The position numbers and the translations under genes were made by a program. The notes beneath the pieces are model-generated. The model searched no databases. It saw only the letters and a list, made by a program, of their open reading frames with translations, and had not been told where the DNA came from. A stretch of 64,000 nt of DNA from Dama dama (lineage: Eukaryota > Chordata > Mammalia > Artiodactyla > Cervidae), in assembly GCF_033118175.1 (NCBI RefSeq), contig NW_026870967.1, positions 434,001 to 498,000 on the forward strand, given 5' to 3'. Position 1 is the stretch's first letter; each line of letters begins with the position of its first letter. Shown here piece by piece: positions 1-11,677 of this stretch.

Positions 1-81
1 AAGGCTGGCCAGGGGCTGGGGCCCTGCTGGTTCCTGCCCCTGGACTCTGGGGCCTCTGAGCACAACCGACCCTCTCCCACT
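1..81. repeat. Partial long monomer, L-module tail
   Basis: This is the last 81 bases of an L module, cut by the window start. It matches 5459-5539 base for base, including the marker CTGGTTCCTGCCCCTGGAC that precedes M1 monomers in this array. The array therefore continues to the left of the window. Confidence 0.95.
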
Positions 82-1444
82 GGAAGACCTCCCCGGCTGC
101 CTCCAAAGGCCGGTTTGCAACACTCCCGCCCGCTGTTCCCGCCAGGCACGCACAATGCTCCCAAGCCCGGGAGAAAAGCACTTCGGGGTGTTGCTCTCTC
201 CGGGCCCTTGCCCCTGAGCTTGGGGGCCAGGCAGTGGGTCCACACTCCGAGACCAAGGCAGAACCACATGCACACGTCTGTTCCTGACCCCTGCACCGGC
301 AGAGAGCTCGGGGGAGCCAGAGTCTGTCAGGCAGCTGCTGGGCTGGCCGCCTGTGTGGGAAGGGGCAGAGCCGACCTAGGGGCAAGTTGGGCCTCTTGCT
401 CTCCCTGCTGCCCTGAGGCTGCTGGGCCAAAGAGGTCTTGGGCATCCAGCCCCTTGCTGGTCCCTTCCCGCTGACGAGGCCCTCTGAGCTCCAGCACCTT
501 GCAGTGTGGAGACAGCCCCTGCCAGCAACCTCCTCTCCAAGGAGGCCTCAACCGAGGCCTAGGCCCAGGGGAAAGGCACCAGCGGGGATGAGCCAGGGGA
601 GGCGCCCGAGCATGTCTGGACCCAGTCCCCGCAGCCTGCCCCTTGGTGGGGCAGTACCCCCGGAGGCCAGGAAGGTCTGGGCAAGGCTGGCCAGGGGCAC
701 GGGCCCTGCTGCGTCCTGACCCTAGCCTGTGGGGCCTCTGAGCACAACCGGCCCTCTCCCACTGGAAGACCTCCCCGTCTGCCTCCAAAGGCCGGTTTGC
801 AAGCGCTCCCTCCCACTGTTCCCAGCAGGCGTGCACAATGCTCCCAAGCCCGGGAGAAAAGCGCTTCAGGATGGTGCTCTCTCCGGGCCCTTGCCCCTGA
901 GCCTGGGGGCAAGGCAGGGTGTCCACACTGCCAGGCCAAGGCAGAACCACATGCACACGTCTGATCTGCCCCCTGCACCGACAGAGAGCTCGGCAGAGCC
1001 AGAGTCTGTCAGGCAGCTGCTGGGCTGGCCGCCTGTGTGGGAAGGGGCAGAGCCGACCTAGGGGCAAGTTGGGCCTCTTGCTCTCCCTGCTGCCCTGAGG
1101 CTGCTGGGTCAAAGAGGTCTTGGGCATCCAGCCCCTTGCTGGTCCCTTCCCTCTGACGAGGCCCTCTGAGCTCCAGCACCTTGCAGTGTGGAGACAGCCC
1201 CTGCCAGCAACCTCCTCTGCAACGAGGCCTCAACCGAGGCCTAGGCCCAGGGGAAAGGCACCAGCGGGGATGAGCCTGGGGAGGCGCCCGGGCATGTCTG
1301 GACCCAGTCCCCGCAGCCTGCCCCTTGGTGGGGCTGTACCCCCGGAGGCAGGAAGGTCTGGGCAAGGCTGGCCAGGGGCAGGGTCCCTGCTGGGTCCTGC
1401 CCCTGGCCTGTGGGGCCTCTGAGCACAACCGGCCCTCTCCCACT

Positions 1445-1573
1445 GGAAGACCTCCCCGGCTGCCTCCAAAGGCCGGTTTGCAAGCACTCCCGCCCACTGT
1501 TCCCACCAAGCACGCAAAATGCTCCCAAGCCCGGGAGAAAAGCGCTTCGGGGTGGTGCTCTCTCCGGGCCCTT
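1445..1573. repeat. S module, reference copy (129 bp)
   Basis: This is a reference copy of the short module. It opens GGAAGACCTCCCCGGCTGCC, passes through AATGCTCCCAAGCCCGGGAG and AAGCGCTTCGGGG, and ends CTCTCCGGGCCCTT. The same module repeats alone in region 2. It contains the 8-bp palindrome AAGCGCTT. It also has an imperfect inverted repeat pairing CAAGCCCGG...AGA with TCT...CCGGG..CTTG, with small bulges and a ~20-nt loop. CpG is dense here: eight sites in this copy, about ten in the commonest form. Confidence 0.95.
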
Positions 1574-2126
1574 GCCCCTGAGCCTGGGGGCCAGGCATGG
1601 GGTCCACACTCCCAGGCCAAGGCAGAACCACATGCACACGTCTGTTCCTGACCCCTGCACCGGCAGAGAGCTCGGGGGAGCCAGAATCTGCCAGGCAGCT
1701 GCTGGGCTGGCGGCCTGTGTGGGAAGGGGCAGAGCCGAACTAGGGGCAAGTTGGGCCTCTTGCTCTCCCTGGTGCCCTGAGGCTGCTGGGCCAAAGAGGT
1801 CTTGGGCATCCAGCCCCTTTCTGGTCCGTTCCCTCTGACGAGGCCCTCTGAGCTCCAGCACCTTGCAGTGTGGAGACAGCCCCTGCCAGCAACCTCCTCT
1901 CCAAGGAGGCCTCAACCGAGGCCTAGGCCTAGGGGAAAGGCACCAGCGGGGATGAGCCTGGGGAGGCGCCCGGCCATGTCTGGACCCAGTCCCCCCAACC
2001 TGCCCCTTGGTGGGGCAGTACCCCCGGAGGCCAGGAAGGTCTGGGCAAGGCTGCCAGGGGCAGGGACACTGCTGGGTCCTGCCCCTGGCCTGTGGTGCGT
2101 CTGAGCACAACCGGCACTCTCCCGCT
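1574..2126. repeat. L module, reference copy (553 bp)
   Basis: This is a reference copy of the long module. It starts GCCCCTGAGCC directly after the S-module end and finishes CTCTCCCGCT (elsewhere CTCTCCCACT) directly before the next GGAAGACC. I see no internal tandem repeat, no terminal inverted repeat and no clear target-site duplication, so a transposon origin is not supported. I count 15 CpG in 553 bp, much sparser than in S. L was never seen without an S module on each side. Confidence 0.93.
1907..1924. repeat. Hairpin-forming inverted repeat within L
   Basis: AGGCCTC-AACC-GAGGCCT is a perfect 7-bp stem with a 4-base loop. It overlaps the 10-bp palindrome GGCCTAGGCC at 1920-1929. The element recurs at the same place in most L modules. 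M4/M5-derived units carry a TAAACC variant that shortens the stem. No function is implied by the sequence alone. Confidence 0.8.
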
Positions 2127-4857
2127 GGAAGACCTCCCCGTCTGCCTCCAAAGGACGTTTGCAAGCACTCCCACCCGCTGTTCCCACCAGGCACGCACAA
2201 TGCTCCCAAGCCCAGGAGAAAAGCGCTTCAGGCTGGTGCTCTCTCCGGGCCCTTGCCCCTGAGCCTGGGGGCCAGGCAGGGGGAACACACTCCCAGGCCA
2301 AGGCAGAACGACATGCACACGTCTGTTCCTGCCCCCTACACCGGCAGAGAGCTCGGGGGAGCCAGAGACTGCCAGGCTGCTGCTGGGCTGGCTGCCTGTG
2401 TGGGACGGGGCAGAGCCGACCTAGGGGCAAGTTGGGCCTCTTGCTCTCCCTGCTGCCCTGAGGCTCCTGGGTCAAAGAAGTCTTGGGCATCCAGCCCTTT
2501 GCTGGTTCCTTCCCTCTGACGAGGCCCTCTGAGCTCCAGCACCTTGCAGTGTGGAGACAGCCCCTGCCAACAACCTCCTCTCCAAAGAGGCCTAAACCGA
2601 GGCCTACGACCAGGGGAAAGTCACCAGCGGGGATGATCCTGGGGAGGCGCACGGACATGTCTGGACCCAGTCCCCGCAGCCTGCCCCTTGGTGGGGCAGT
2701 ACCCCCGGAGGCCAGGAAGGTCTGGGCAAGGCTGGCCAGGGGCAGGGGCCCTGCTGGGTCCTGACCCTGGCCTGTGGGGCCTCTGAGCACAACCGGCCCT
2801 CTCCCACTGGAAGACCTCCCCGGCTGCCTCCAAAGTCCTGTTTGCAAACACTCCCGCCCGCTGTTCACGCCAGGCTCGCACAATGCTCCCAAGCCCGGGA
2901 GAAAAGCGCTTTGGAGTGATGCTCTCTGCGGGCCCTTGCCCCTGAGCCTGGGGGCAAGGCAGGGGGAACACACTCCCAGGCCAAGGCAGAACCACATGCC
3001 CACGTCTGTTCCTGTCCCCTGCACCGGCAGAGAGCTTGGGGGAGCCAGAGTCTGTCAGGCAGCTGCTGGGTTGGCCGCCTGTGTGGGAAGGGGCAGAGCC
3101 GCCCTAGGGGCAAGTTGGGCCTCTTGCTCTCCCTGCTGCCCTGAGGCTGCTGGGCCAAAGACGTCTTGGGCATCCAGCCCCTTACTGGTCCCTTCCCTCT
3201 GACGAGGCCCTCTGAGCTCCACAACCTTGCAGTGTGGACACAGCCCCTGCCAGCAACCACCTCTCCAAGGAGGCCTCAACCGAGGCCTAGGCCCAGGGGA
3301 AAGGCACCAGCGGGGATGAGCCAGGGGAGGCGCCCGAGCATGTCTGGACCCAGTCCCCGCAGCCTGCCCCTTGGTGGGGCAGTACACCCGGAGGCCAGGA
3401 AGGTCTGGGCAAGGCTGGCCAGGGGCAGGGGCCCTGCTGGGTCCTGCCCCTGGCCTGTGGGGCCTCTGAGCACAACCGGCCCTCTCCCACTGGAAGACCT
3501 CCCCGGCTGCCTCCAAAGGCCGGTTTGCAAGCGCTCCCGCCCACTGTTCCCAGCAGGCGCGCACAATGCTCCCAAGCCCGGGAGAAAAGCGCTTCGGGGT
3601 GGTGCTCTCTCCGGGCCCTTGCCCCTGAGCCTGGGGGCCAGGCATGGGGAACACACTCCCAGGCCAAGGCAGAACGACATGCACACGTCTGTTCCTGCCC
3701 CCTACACCGGCAGAGAGCTCGGGGGAGCCAGAGACTGCCAGACTGCTGCTGGGCTGGCTGCCTGTGTGGGACGGGGCAGAGCCGACCTAGGGGCAAGTTG
3801 GGCCTCTTGCTCTCCCTGCTGCCCTGAGGCTGCTGGGCCAAAGAGGTCTTGGGCATCCAGCCCCTTGCTGCTCCCTTCCCTCTGACGAGGCCCTCTGAGC
3901 TCCAGCACCTTGCAGTGTGGAGACAGCCCCTGCCAGCAACCTCCTCTCCAAGGAGGCCTAAACCGAGGCCTAGGCCCAGGGGAAAGGCACCAGCGGGGAT
4001 GAGCCTGGGGAGGCGCCCGGGCATGTCTGGACCCAGTCCCCGCAGCCTGCCCCTTGGTGGGGCAGTACCTCTGGAGGCCAGGAAGGTCTGGGAAAGGCTG
4101 GCCAGGGGCAGGGGACCTGCTGGGTCCTGCCCCTGGCCTGTGGGGCCTCTGAGCACATCCGGCCCTCTCCCACTGGAAGACCTCCCCGGCTGCCTCCAAA
4201 GGCCGGTTTGCCAACACTCACGCCCACTGTTCCCACCAGGCGCTCACAATGCTCCCAAGCCCGGGAGAAAAGCGCTTCGGGGTGGTGCTCTCACCGGGCC
4301 CTTGCCCCTGAGCCTGGGGGCAATGCAGGGGGAACACACTCCCAGGCCAAGGCAGAACCACATGCACACGTCTGTTCCTGCCCCCTGCACCGGCAGAGAG
4401 CTCAGGGGAGCCAGAGTCTGTCAGGCAGCTGCTGGGCTGGCCGCCTGTGTGGGAAGGGGCAGAGCCGACCTAGGGGCAAGTTGGGCCTCTTGCTCTCCCT
4501 GCTGCCCTGAGGCTGCTGGGCCAAAGAGGTCTTGGGCATCCAGCCCCTTGCTGGTCCCTTCCCTCTGACGAGGCCCTCTGAGCTCCAGCACCTTGTAGTG
4601 TGGAGAGAGCCCCTGCCAGCAACCTCCTCTCCAAGGAGGCCTCAACCGAGGCCTAGGCCCAGGGGAAAGGCACCAGCGGGGATGAGCCTGGGGAGGCGCC
4701 CGGGAATGTCTGGACCCAGTCCCCGCAGCCTGCCCCTTGGTGGGGCAGTACCCCCGGAGGCCAGGAAGGTCTGGGCAAGGCTGGCCAGGGGCAGGCGCCC
4801 TGCTGGGTCCTGCCCATGGCCTCTGGGGCCTCTGAGCACAACCGGCCCTCTCCCACT

Positions 4858-5539
4858 GGAAGACTTCCCCGGCTGCCTCCAAAGGCCGGTTTGCAACACT
4901 CCCGCCCGCTGTTCTTGCCAGGCACGCACAATGCTCCCAAGCCCGGGAAAAAAGCGCTTCGGGGTGGTGCTCTCTCCGGGCCCTTGCCCCTGAGCCTGGG
5001 GGCAAGGCAGGGGGAACACACTCCCAGTCCAAGGCAGAACCACATGCACACGTCTGTTCCTGCCCCTTGCACTGGCAGAGAGCTCAGGGGAGCCAGAGTC
5101 TGTCAGGCAGCTGCTGGGCTGGCCGCCTGTGTGGGAAGGGGCAGAGCCGACCTAGGGGCAAGTTGGGCCTCTTGCTCTCCCTGCTGACCTGAGGCTGCTG
5201 GGCCAAAGAGGTCTTGGGCATCCAGCCCCTTGCTGGTCCCTTCCCTCTGACGAGGCCCTCTGAGCTCCAGCACCTTGCAGTGTGGAGACAGCCCCTGCCA
5301 GCAACCTCCTCTCCAAGGAGGCCTCAACCGAGGCCTAGGCCCAGGGGAAAGGCACCAGCGGGGATGAGACTGGGGAGGCGCCCGGGCATGTCTGGACCCA
5401 GTCCCCGCAGCCTGCCCCTTGGTGGGGCAGTACCCCCGGAGGCCAGGAAGGTCTGGGCAAGGCTGGCCAGGGGCTGGGGCCCTGCTGGTTCCTGCCCCTG
5501 GACTCTGGGGCCTCTGAGCACAACCGACCCTCTCCCACT
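4858..5539. repeat. Hybrid monomer M8/M12
   Basis: The S module carries M8 markers (GACTTCCCC, GTTCTTGCCAGG, GGGAAAAAAGCGC), and the early L part has the M8 CCCAGTCCAAGG. From about 5045 the sequence switches to M12 markers: CCCCTTGCACTGG at about 5064, CTGCTGACCTGAGG near 5185 and GATGAGACTGG near 5363. The exchange lies between roughly 5030 and 5048. Unit length stays at 682, so the exchange was in register. Confidence 0.8.
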
Positions 5540-8500
5540 GGAAGACCTCCCCGGCTGCCTCCAAAGGCCGGTTTGCAACACTCCCGCCCGCTGTTCCCGC
5601 CAGGCACGCACAATGCTCCCAAGCCCGGGAGAAAAGCACTTCGGGGTGTTGCTCTCTCCGGGCCCTTGCCCCTGAGCTTGGGGGCCAGGCAGTGGGTCCA
5701 CACTCCGAGACCAAGGCAGAACCACATGCACACGTCTGTTCCTGACCCCTGCACCGGCAGAGAGCTCGGGGGAGCCAGAGTCTGTCAGGCAGCTGCTGGG
5801 CTGGCCGCCTGTGTGGGAAGGGGCAGAGCCGACCTAGGGGCAAGTTGGGCCTCTTGCTCTCCCTGCTGCCCTGAGGCTGCTGGGCCAAAGAGGTCTTGGG
5901 CATCCAGCCCCTTGCTGGTCCCTTCCCGCTGACGAGGCCCTCTGAGCTCCAGCACCTTGCAGTGTGGAGACAGCCCCTGCCAGCAACCTCCTCTCCAAGG
6001 AGGCCTCAACCGAGGCCTAGGCCCAGGGGAAAGGCACCAGCGGGGATGAGCCAGGGGAGGCGCCCGAGCATGTCTGGACCCAGTCCCCGCAGCCTGCCCC
6101 TTGGTGGGGCAGTACCCCCGGAGGCCAGGAAGGTCTGGGCAAGGCTGGCCAGGGGCACGGGCCCTGCTGCGTCCTGACCCTAGCCTGTGGGGCCTCTGAG
6201 CACAACCGGCCCTCTCCCACTGGAAGACCTCCCCGTCTGCCTCCAAAGGCCGGTTTGCAAGCGCTCCCTCCCACTGTTCCCAGCAGGCGTGCACAATGCT
6301 CCCAAGCCCGGGAGAAAAGCGCTTCAGGATGGTGCTCTCTCCGGGCCCTTGCCCCTGAGCCTGGGGGCAAGGCAGGGTGTCCACACTGCCAGGCCAAGGC
6401 AGAACCACATGCACACGTCTGATCTGCCCCCTGCACCGACAGAGAGCTCGGCAGAGCCAGAGTCTGTCAGGCAGCTGCTGGGCTGGCCGCCTGTGTGGGA
6501 AGGGGCAGAGCCGACCTAGGGGCAAGTTGGGCCTCTTGCTCTCCCTGCTGCCCTGAGGCTGCTGGGTCAAAGAGGTCTTGGGCATCCAGCCCCTTGCTGG
6601 TCCCTTCCCTCTGACGAGGCCCTCTGAGCTCCAGCACCTTGCAGTGTGGAGACAGCCCCTGCCAGCAACCTCCTCTGCAACGAGGCCTCAACCGAGGCCT
6701 AGGCCCAGGGGAAAGGCACCAGCGGGGATGAGCCTGGGGAGGCGCCCGGGCATGTCTGGACCCAGTCCCCGCAGCCTGCCCCTTGGTGGGGCTGTACCCC
6801 CGGAGGCAGGAAGGTCTGGGCAAGGCTGGCCAGGGGCAGGGTCCCTGCTGGGTCCTGCCCCTGGCCTGTGGGGCCTCTGAGCACAACCGGCCCTCTCCCA
6901 CTGGAAGACCTCCCCGGCTGCCTCCAAAGGCCGGTTTGCAAGCACTCCCGCCCACTGTTCCCACCAAGCACGCAAAATGCTCCCAAGCCCGGGAGAAAAG
7001 CGCTTCGGGGTGGTGCTCTCTCCGGGCCCTTGCCCCTGAGCCTGGGGGCCAGGCATGGGGTCCACACTCCCAGGCCAAGGCAGAACCACATGCACACGTC
7101 TGTTCCTGACCCCTGCACCGGCAGAGAGCTCGGGGGAGCCAGAATCTGCCAGGCAGCTGCTGGGCTGGCGGCCTGTGTGGGAAGGGGCAGAGCCGAACTA
7201 GGGGCAAGTTGGGCCTCTTGCTCTCCCTGGTGCCCTGAGGCTGCTGGGCCAAAGAGGTCTTGGGCATCCAGCCCCTTTCTGGTCCGTTCCCTCTGACGAG
7301 GCCCTCTGAGCTCCAGCACCTTGCAGTGTGGAGACAGCCCCTGCCAGCAACCTCCTCTCCAAGGAGGCCTCAACCGAGGCCTAGGCCTAGGGGAAAGGCA
7401 CCAGCGGGGATGAGCCTGGGGAGGCGCCCGGCCATGTCTGGACCCAGTCCCCCCAACCTGCCCCTTGGTGGGGCAGTACCCCCGGAGGCCAGGAAGGTCT
7501 GGGCAAGGCTGCCAGGGGCAGGGACACTGCTGGGTCCTGCCCCTGGCCTGTGGTGCGTCTGAGCACAACCGGCACTCTCCCGCTGGAAGACCTCCCCGTC
7601 TGCCTCCAAAGGACGTTTGCAAGCACTCCCACCCGCTGTTCCCACCAGGCACGCACAATGCTCCCAAGCCCAGGAGAAAAGCGCTTCAGGCTGGTGCTCT
7701 CTCCGGGCCCTTGCCCCTGAGCCTGGGGGCCAGGCAGGGGGAACACACTCCCAGGCCAAGGCAGAACGACATGCACACGTCTGTTCCTGCCCCCTACACC
7801 GGCAGAGAGCTCGGGGGAGCCAGAGACTGCCAGGCTGCTGCTGGGCTGGCTGCCTGTGTGGGACGGGGCAGAGCCGACCTAGGGGCAAGTTGGGCCTCTT
7901 GCTCTCCCTGCTGCCCTGAGGCTCCTGGGTCAAAGAAGTCTTGGGCATCCAGCCCTTTGCTGGTTCCTTCCCTCTGACGAGGCCCTCTGAGCTCCAGCAC
8001 CTTGCAGTGTGGAGACAGCCCCTGCCAACAACCTCCTCTCCAAAGAGGCCTAAACCGAGGCCTACGACCAGGGGAAAGTCACCAGCGGGGATGATCCTGG
8101 GGAGGCGCACGGACATGTCTGGACCCAGTCCCCGCAGCCTGCCCCTTGGTGGGGCAGTACCCCCGGAGGCCAGGAAGGTCTGGGCAAGGCTGGCCAGGGG
8201 CAGGGGCCCTGCTGGGTCCTGACCCTGGCCTGTGGGGCCTCTGAGCACAACCGGCCCTCTCCCACTGGAAGACCTCCCCGGCTGCCTCCAAAGTCCTGTT
8301 TGCAAACACTCCCGCCCGCTGTTCACGCCAGGCTCGCACAATGCTCCCAAGCCCGGGAGAAAAGCGCTTTGGAGTGATGCTCTCTGCGGGCCCTTGCCCC
8401 TGAGCCTGGGGGCAAGGCAGGGGGAACACACTCCCAGGCCAAGGCAGAACCACATGCCCACGTCTGTTCCTGTCCCCTGCACCGGCAGAGAGCTTGGGGG

Positions 8501-10997
8501 AGCCAGAGTCTGTCAGGCAGCTGCTGGGTTGGCCGCCTGTGTGGGAAGGGGCAGAGCCGCCCTAGGGGCAAGTTGGGCCTCTTGCTCTCCCTGCTGCCCT
8601 GAGGCTGCTGGGCCAAAGACGTCTTGGGCATCCAGCCCCTTACTGGTCCCTTCCCTCTGACGAGGCCCTCTGAGCTCCACAACCTTGCAGTGTGGACACA
8701 GCCCCTGCCAGCAACCACCTCTCCAAGGAGGCCTCAACCGAGGCCTAGGCCCAGGGGAAAGGCACCAGCGGGGATGAGCCAGGGGAGGCGCCCGAGCATG
8801 TCTGGACCCAGTCCCCGCAGCCTGCCCCTTGGTGGGGCAGTACACCCGGAGGCCAGGAAGGTCTGGGCAAGGCTGGCCAGGGGCAGGGGCCCTGCTGGGT
8901 CCTGCCCCTGGCCTGTGGGGCCTCTGAGCACAACCGGCCCTCTCCCACTGGAAGACCTCCCCGGCTGCCTCCAAAGGCCGGTTTGCAAGCGCTCCCGCCC
9001 ACTGTTCCCAGCAGGCGCGCACAATGCTCCCAAGCCCGGGAGAAAAGCGCTTCGGGGTGGTGCTCTCTCCGGGCCCTTGCCCCTGAGCCTGGGGGCCAGG
9101 CATGGGGAACACACTCCCAGGCCAAGGCAGAACGACATGCACACGTCTGTTCCTGCCCCCTACACCGGCAGAGAGCTCGGGGGAGCCAGAGACTGCCAGA
9201 CTGCTGCTGGGCTGGCTGCCTGTGTGGGACGGGGCAGAGCCGACCTAGGGGCAAGTTGGGCCTCTTGCTCTCCCTGCTGCCCTGAGGCTGCTGGGCCAAA
9301 GAGGTCTTGGGCATCCAGCCCCTTGCTGCTCCCTTCCCTCTGACGAGGCCCTCTGAGCTCCAGCACCTTGCAGTGTGGAGACAGCCCCTGCCAGCAACCT
9401 CCTCTCCAAGGAGGCCTAAACCGAGGCCTAGGCCCAGGGGAAAGGCACCAGCGGGGATGAGCCTGGGGAGGCGCCCGGGCATGTCTGGACCCAGTCCCCG
9501 CAGCCTGCCCCTTGGTGGGGCAGTACCTCTGGAGGCCAGGAAGGTCTGGGAAAGGCTGGCCAGGGGCAGGGGACCTGCTGGGTCCTGCCCCTGGCCTGTG
9601 GGGCCTCTGAGCACATCCGGCCCTCTCCCACTGGAAGACCTCCCCGGCTGCCTCCAAAGGCCGGTTTGCCAACACTCACGCCCACTGTTCCCACCAGGCG
9701 CTCACAATGCTCCCAAGCCCGGGAGAAAAGCGCTTCGGGGTGGTGCTCTCACCGGGCCCTTGCCCCTGAGCCTGGGGGCAATGCAGGGGGAACACACTCC
9801 CAGGCCAAGGCAGAACCACATGCACACGTCTGTTCCTGCCCCCTGCACCGGCAGAGAGCTCAGGGGAGCCAGAGTCTGTCAGGCAGCTGCTGGGCTGGCC
9901 GCCTGTGTGGGAAGGGGCAGAGCCGACCTAGGGGCAAGTTGGGCCTCTTGCTCTCCCTGCTGCCCTGAGGCTGCTGGGCCAAAGAGGTCTTGGGCATCCA
10001 GCCCCTTGCTGGTCCCTTCCCTCTGACGAGGCCCTCTGAGCTCCAGCACCTTGTAGTGTGGAGAGAGCCCCTGCCAGCAACCTCCTCTCCAAGGAGGCCT
10101 CAACCGAGGCCTAGGCCCAGGGGAAAGGCACCAGCGGGGATGAGCCTGGGGAGGCGCCCGGGAATGTCTGGACCCAGTCCCCGCAGCCTGCCCCTTGGTG
10201 GGGCAGTACCCCCGGAGGCCAGGAAGGTCTGGGCAAGGCTGGCCAGGGGCAGGCGCCCTGCTGGGTCCTGCCCATGGCCTCTGGGGCCTCTGAGCACAAC
10301 CGGCCCTCTCCCACTGGAAGACTTCCCCGGCTGCCTCCAAAGGCCGGTTTGCAACACTCCCGCCCGCTGTTCTTGCCAGGCACGCACAATGCTCCCAAGC
10401 CCGGGAAAAAAGCGCTTCGGGGTGGTGCTCTCTCCGGGCCCTTGCCCCTGAGCCTGGGGGCAAGGCAGGGGGAACACACTCCCAGTCCAAGGCAGAACCA
10501 CATGCCCAAGTCTGTTCCTGTCCCCTGCACCGGCAGAGAGCTTGAGGGAGCCAGAGTCTGTCAGGTAGCTGCTGGGTTGGCCGCCTGTGTGGGAAGGGGC
10601 AGAGCCGTCCTAGGGGCAAGTTGGGCCTCTTGCTCTCCCTGCTGCCCTGAGGCTGCTGGGCCAAAGTCGTCTTGGGCAACCAGCCCCTTACTGGTCCCTT
10701 CCCTCTGACGAGGCCCTCTGAGCTCCAGCACCTTGCAGTGTGGAGACAGCCCCTGCCAGCAACCTCCTCTCCAAGGAGGCCTCAACCGAGGCCTAGGCCC
10801 AGGGGAAAGGCACCAGCGGGGATGAGCCAGGGGAGGCGCCCGAGCATGTCTGGACCCAGTCCCCGCAGCCTGCCCCTTGGTGGGGCAGTACCCCCGGAGG
10901 CCAGGAAGGTCTGGGCAAGGCTGGCCAGGGGCAGGGGCCCTGCTGGGTCCTGCCCCTGGCCTGTGGGGCCTCTGAGCACAACCGGCCCTCTCCCACT

Positions 10998-11677
10998 GGA
11001 AGACGTCCCCGGCTGCCTCCAAAGGCCGGTTTGCAAGCGCTCCCGCCCACTGTTCCCAGCAGGCACGCACAATGCTCTCAAGCCCGGGAGAAAACGCTTC
11101 GGGGTGGTGCTCTCACCGGGCCCTTGCCCCTGAGCCTGGGGGCAATGCAGGGGGAACACACTCCCAGGCCAAGGCAGAACCACATGCACACGTCTATTCC
11201 TGCCCCCTGCACCGGCAGAGAGCTCAGGGGAGCCAGAGTCTGTCAGGCAGCTGCTGGGCTGGCCGCCTGTGTGGGAAGGGGCAGAGCCGACCTAGGGGCA
11301 AGTTGGGCCTCTTGCTCTCCCTGCTGCCCTGAGGCTGCTGGGCCAAAGAGGTCTTGGGCATCCAGCCCCTTGCTGGTCCCTTCCCTCTGACGAGGCCCTC
11401 TGAGCTCCAGCACCTTGCAGTGTGGAGACAGCCCCTGCCAGCAACCTCCTCTCCAAGGAGGCCTCAACCGAGGCCTAAGCCCAGGGGAAAGGCACCAGCG
11501 GGGATGAGACTGGGGAGGCGCCCGGGCATGTCTGGACCCAGTCCCCGCAGCCTGCCCCTTGGTGGGGCTGTAACTCCGGAGGAGGAAGGTCTGGGCAAGG
11601 CAGGCCAGGGGCTGGGGCCCTGCTGGGTCCTGCCCCTGGCCTGTGGGGCCTCTGAGCACAACCGGCCCTCTCCCACT
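10998..11677. repeat. Mosaic monomer M9/M12/M2
   Basis: The S module and early L are M9 type (AATGCTCTCAAGCC, CGTCTATTCC near 11193). The middle carries the M12 marker GATGAGACTGG near 11505. Then comes an M2-like GGGGCTGTAAC followed by an M12-like GGGGCTGGGGCC, and the next unit is M3. More than one exchange or conversion is needed. It is a short unit, 680 bp, with one base missing in GAGAAAACGC of the S module. Confidence 0.7.

Larger units (their letters stand above)
82..5539. repeat. Higher-order repeat block, 8-mer (5458 bp)
   Basis: Monomers start at 82, 764, 1445, 2127, 2809, 3492, 4175 and 4858 and are of types M1, M2, M3, M4, M5, M6, M7 and an M8/M12 hybrid. The next M1 begins at 5540, giving a 5458-bp period. 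I found no difference from the next block until about 5047. The final hybrid suggests this 8-mer arose from the 12-mer by loss of the M8-tail, M9, M10, M11 and M12-head segment. Confidence 0.9.

Noticed and set aside
1574..2126. L module as an inserted transposable element
   Set aside because: There are no terminal inverted repeats, no clear target-site duplication, no poly-A tail and no coding remnant. All S/L joints are at identical bases, so one fusion event is enough.
1912..3024. Long minus-strand open frames (up to 370 codons) in the core monomers
   Set aside because: They recur mechanically at each matching monomer pair and overlap equally long frames in the other direction. Because 682 is not a multiple of three, each one ends where the frame drifts. 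Low-complexity Pro/Gly/Arg/Ala composition reflects base composition.
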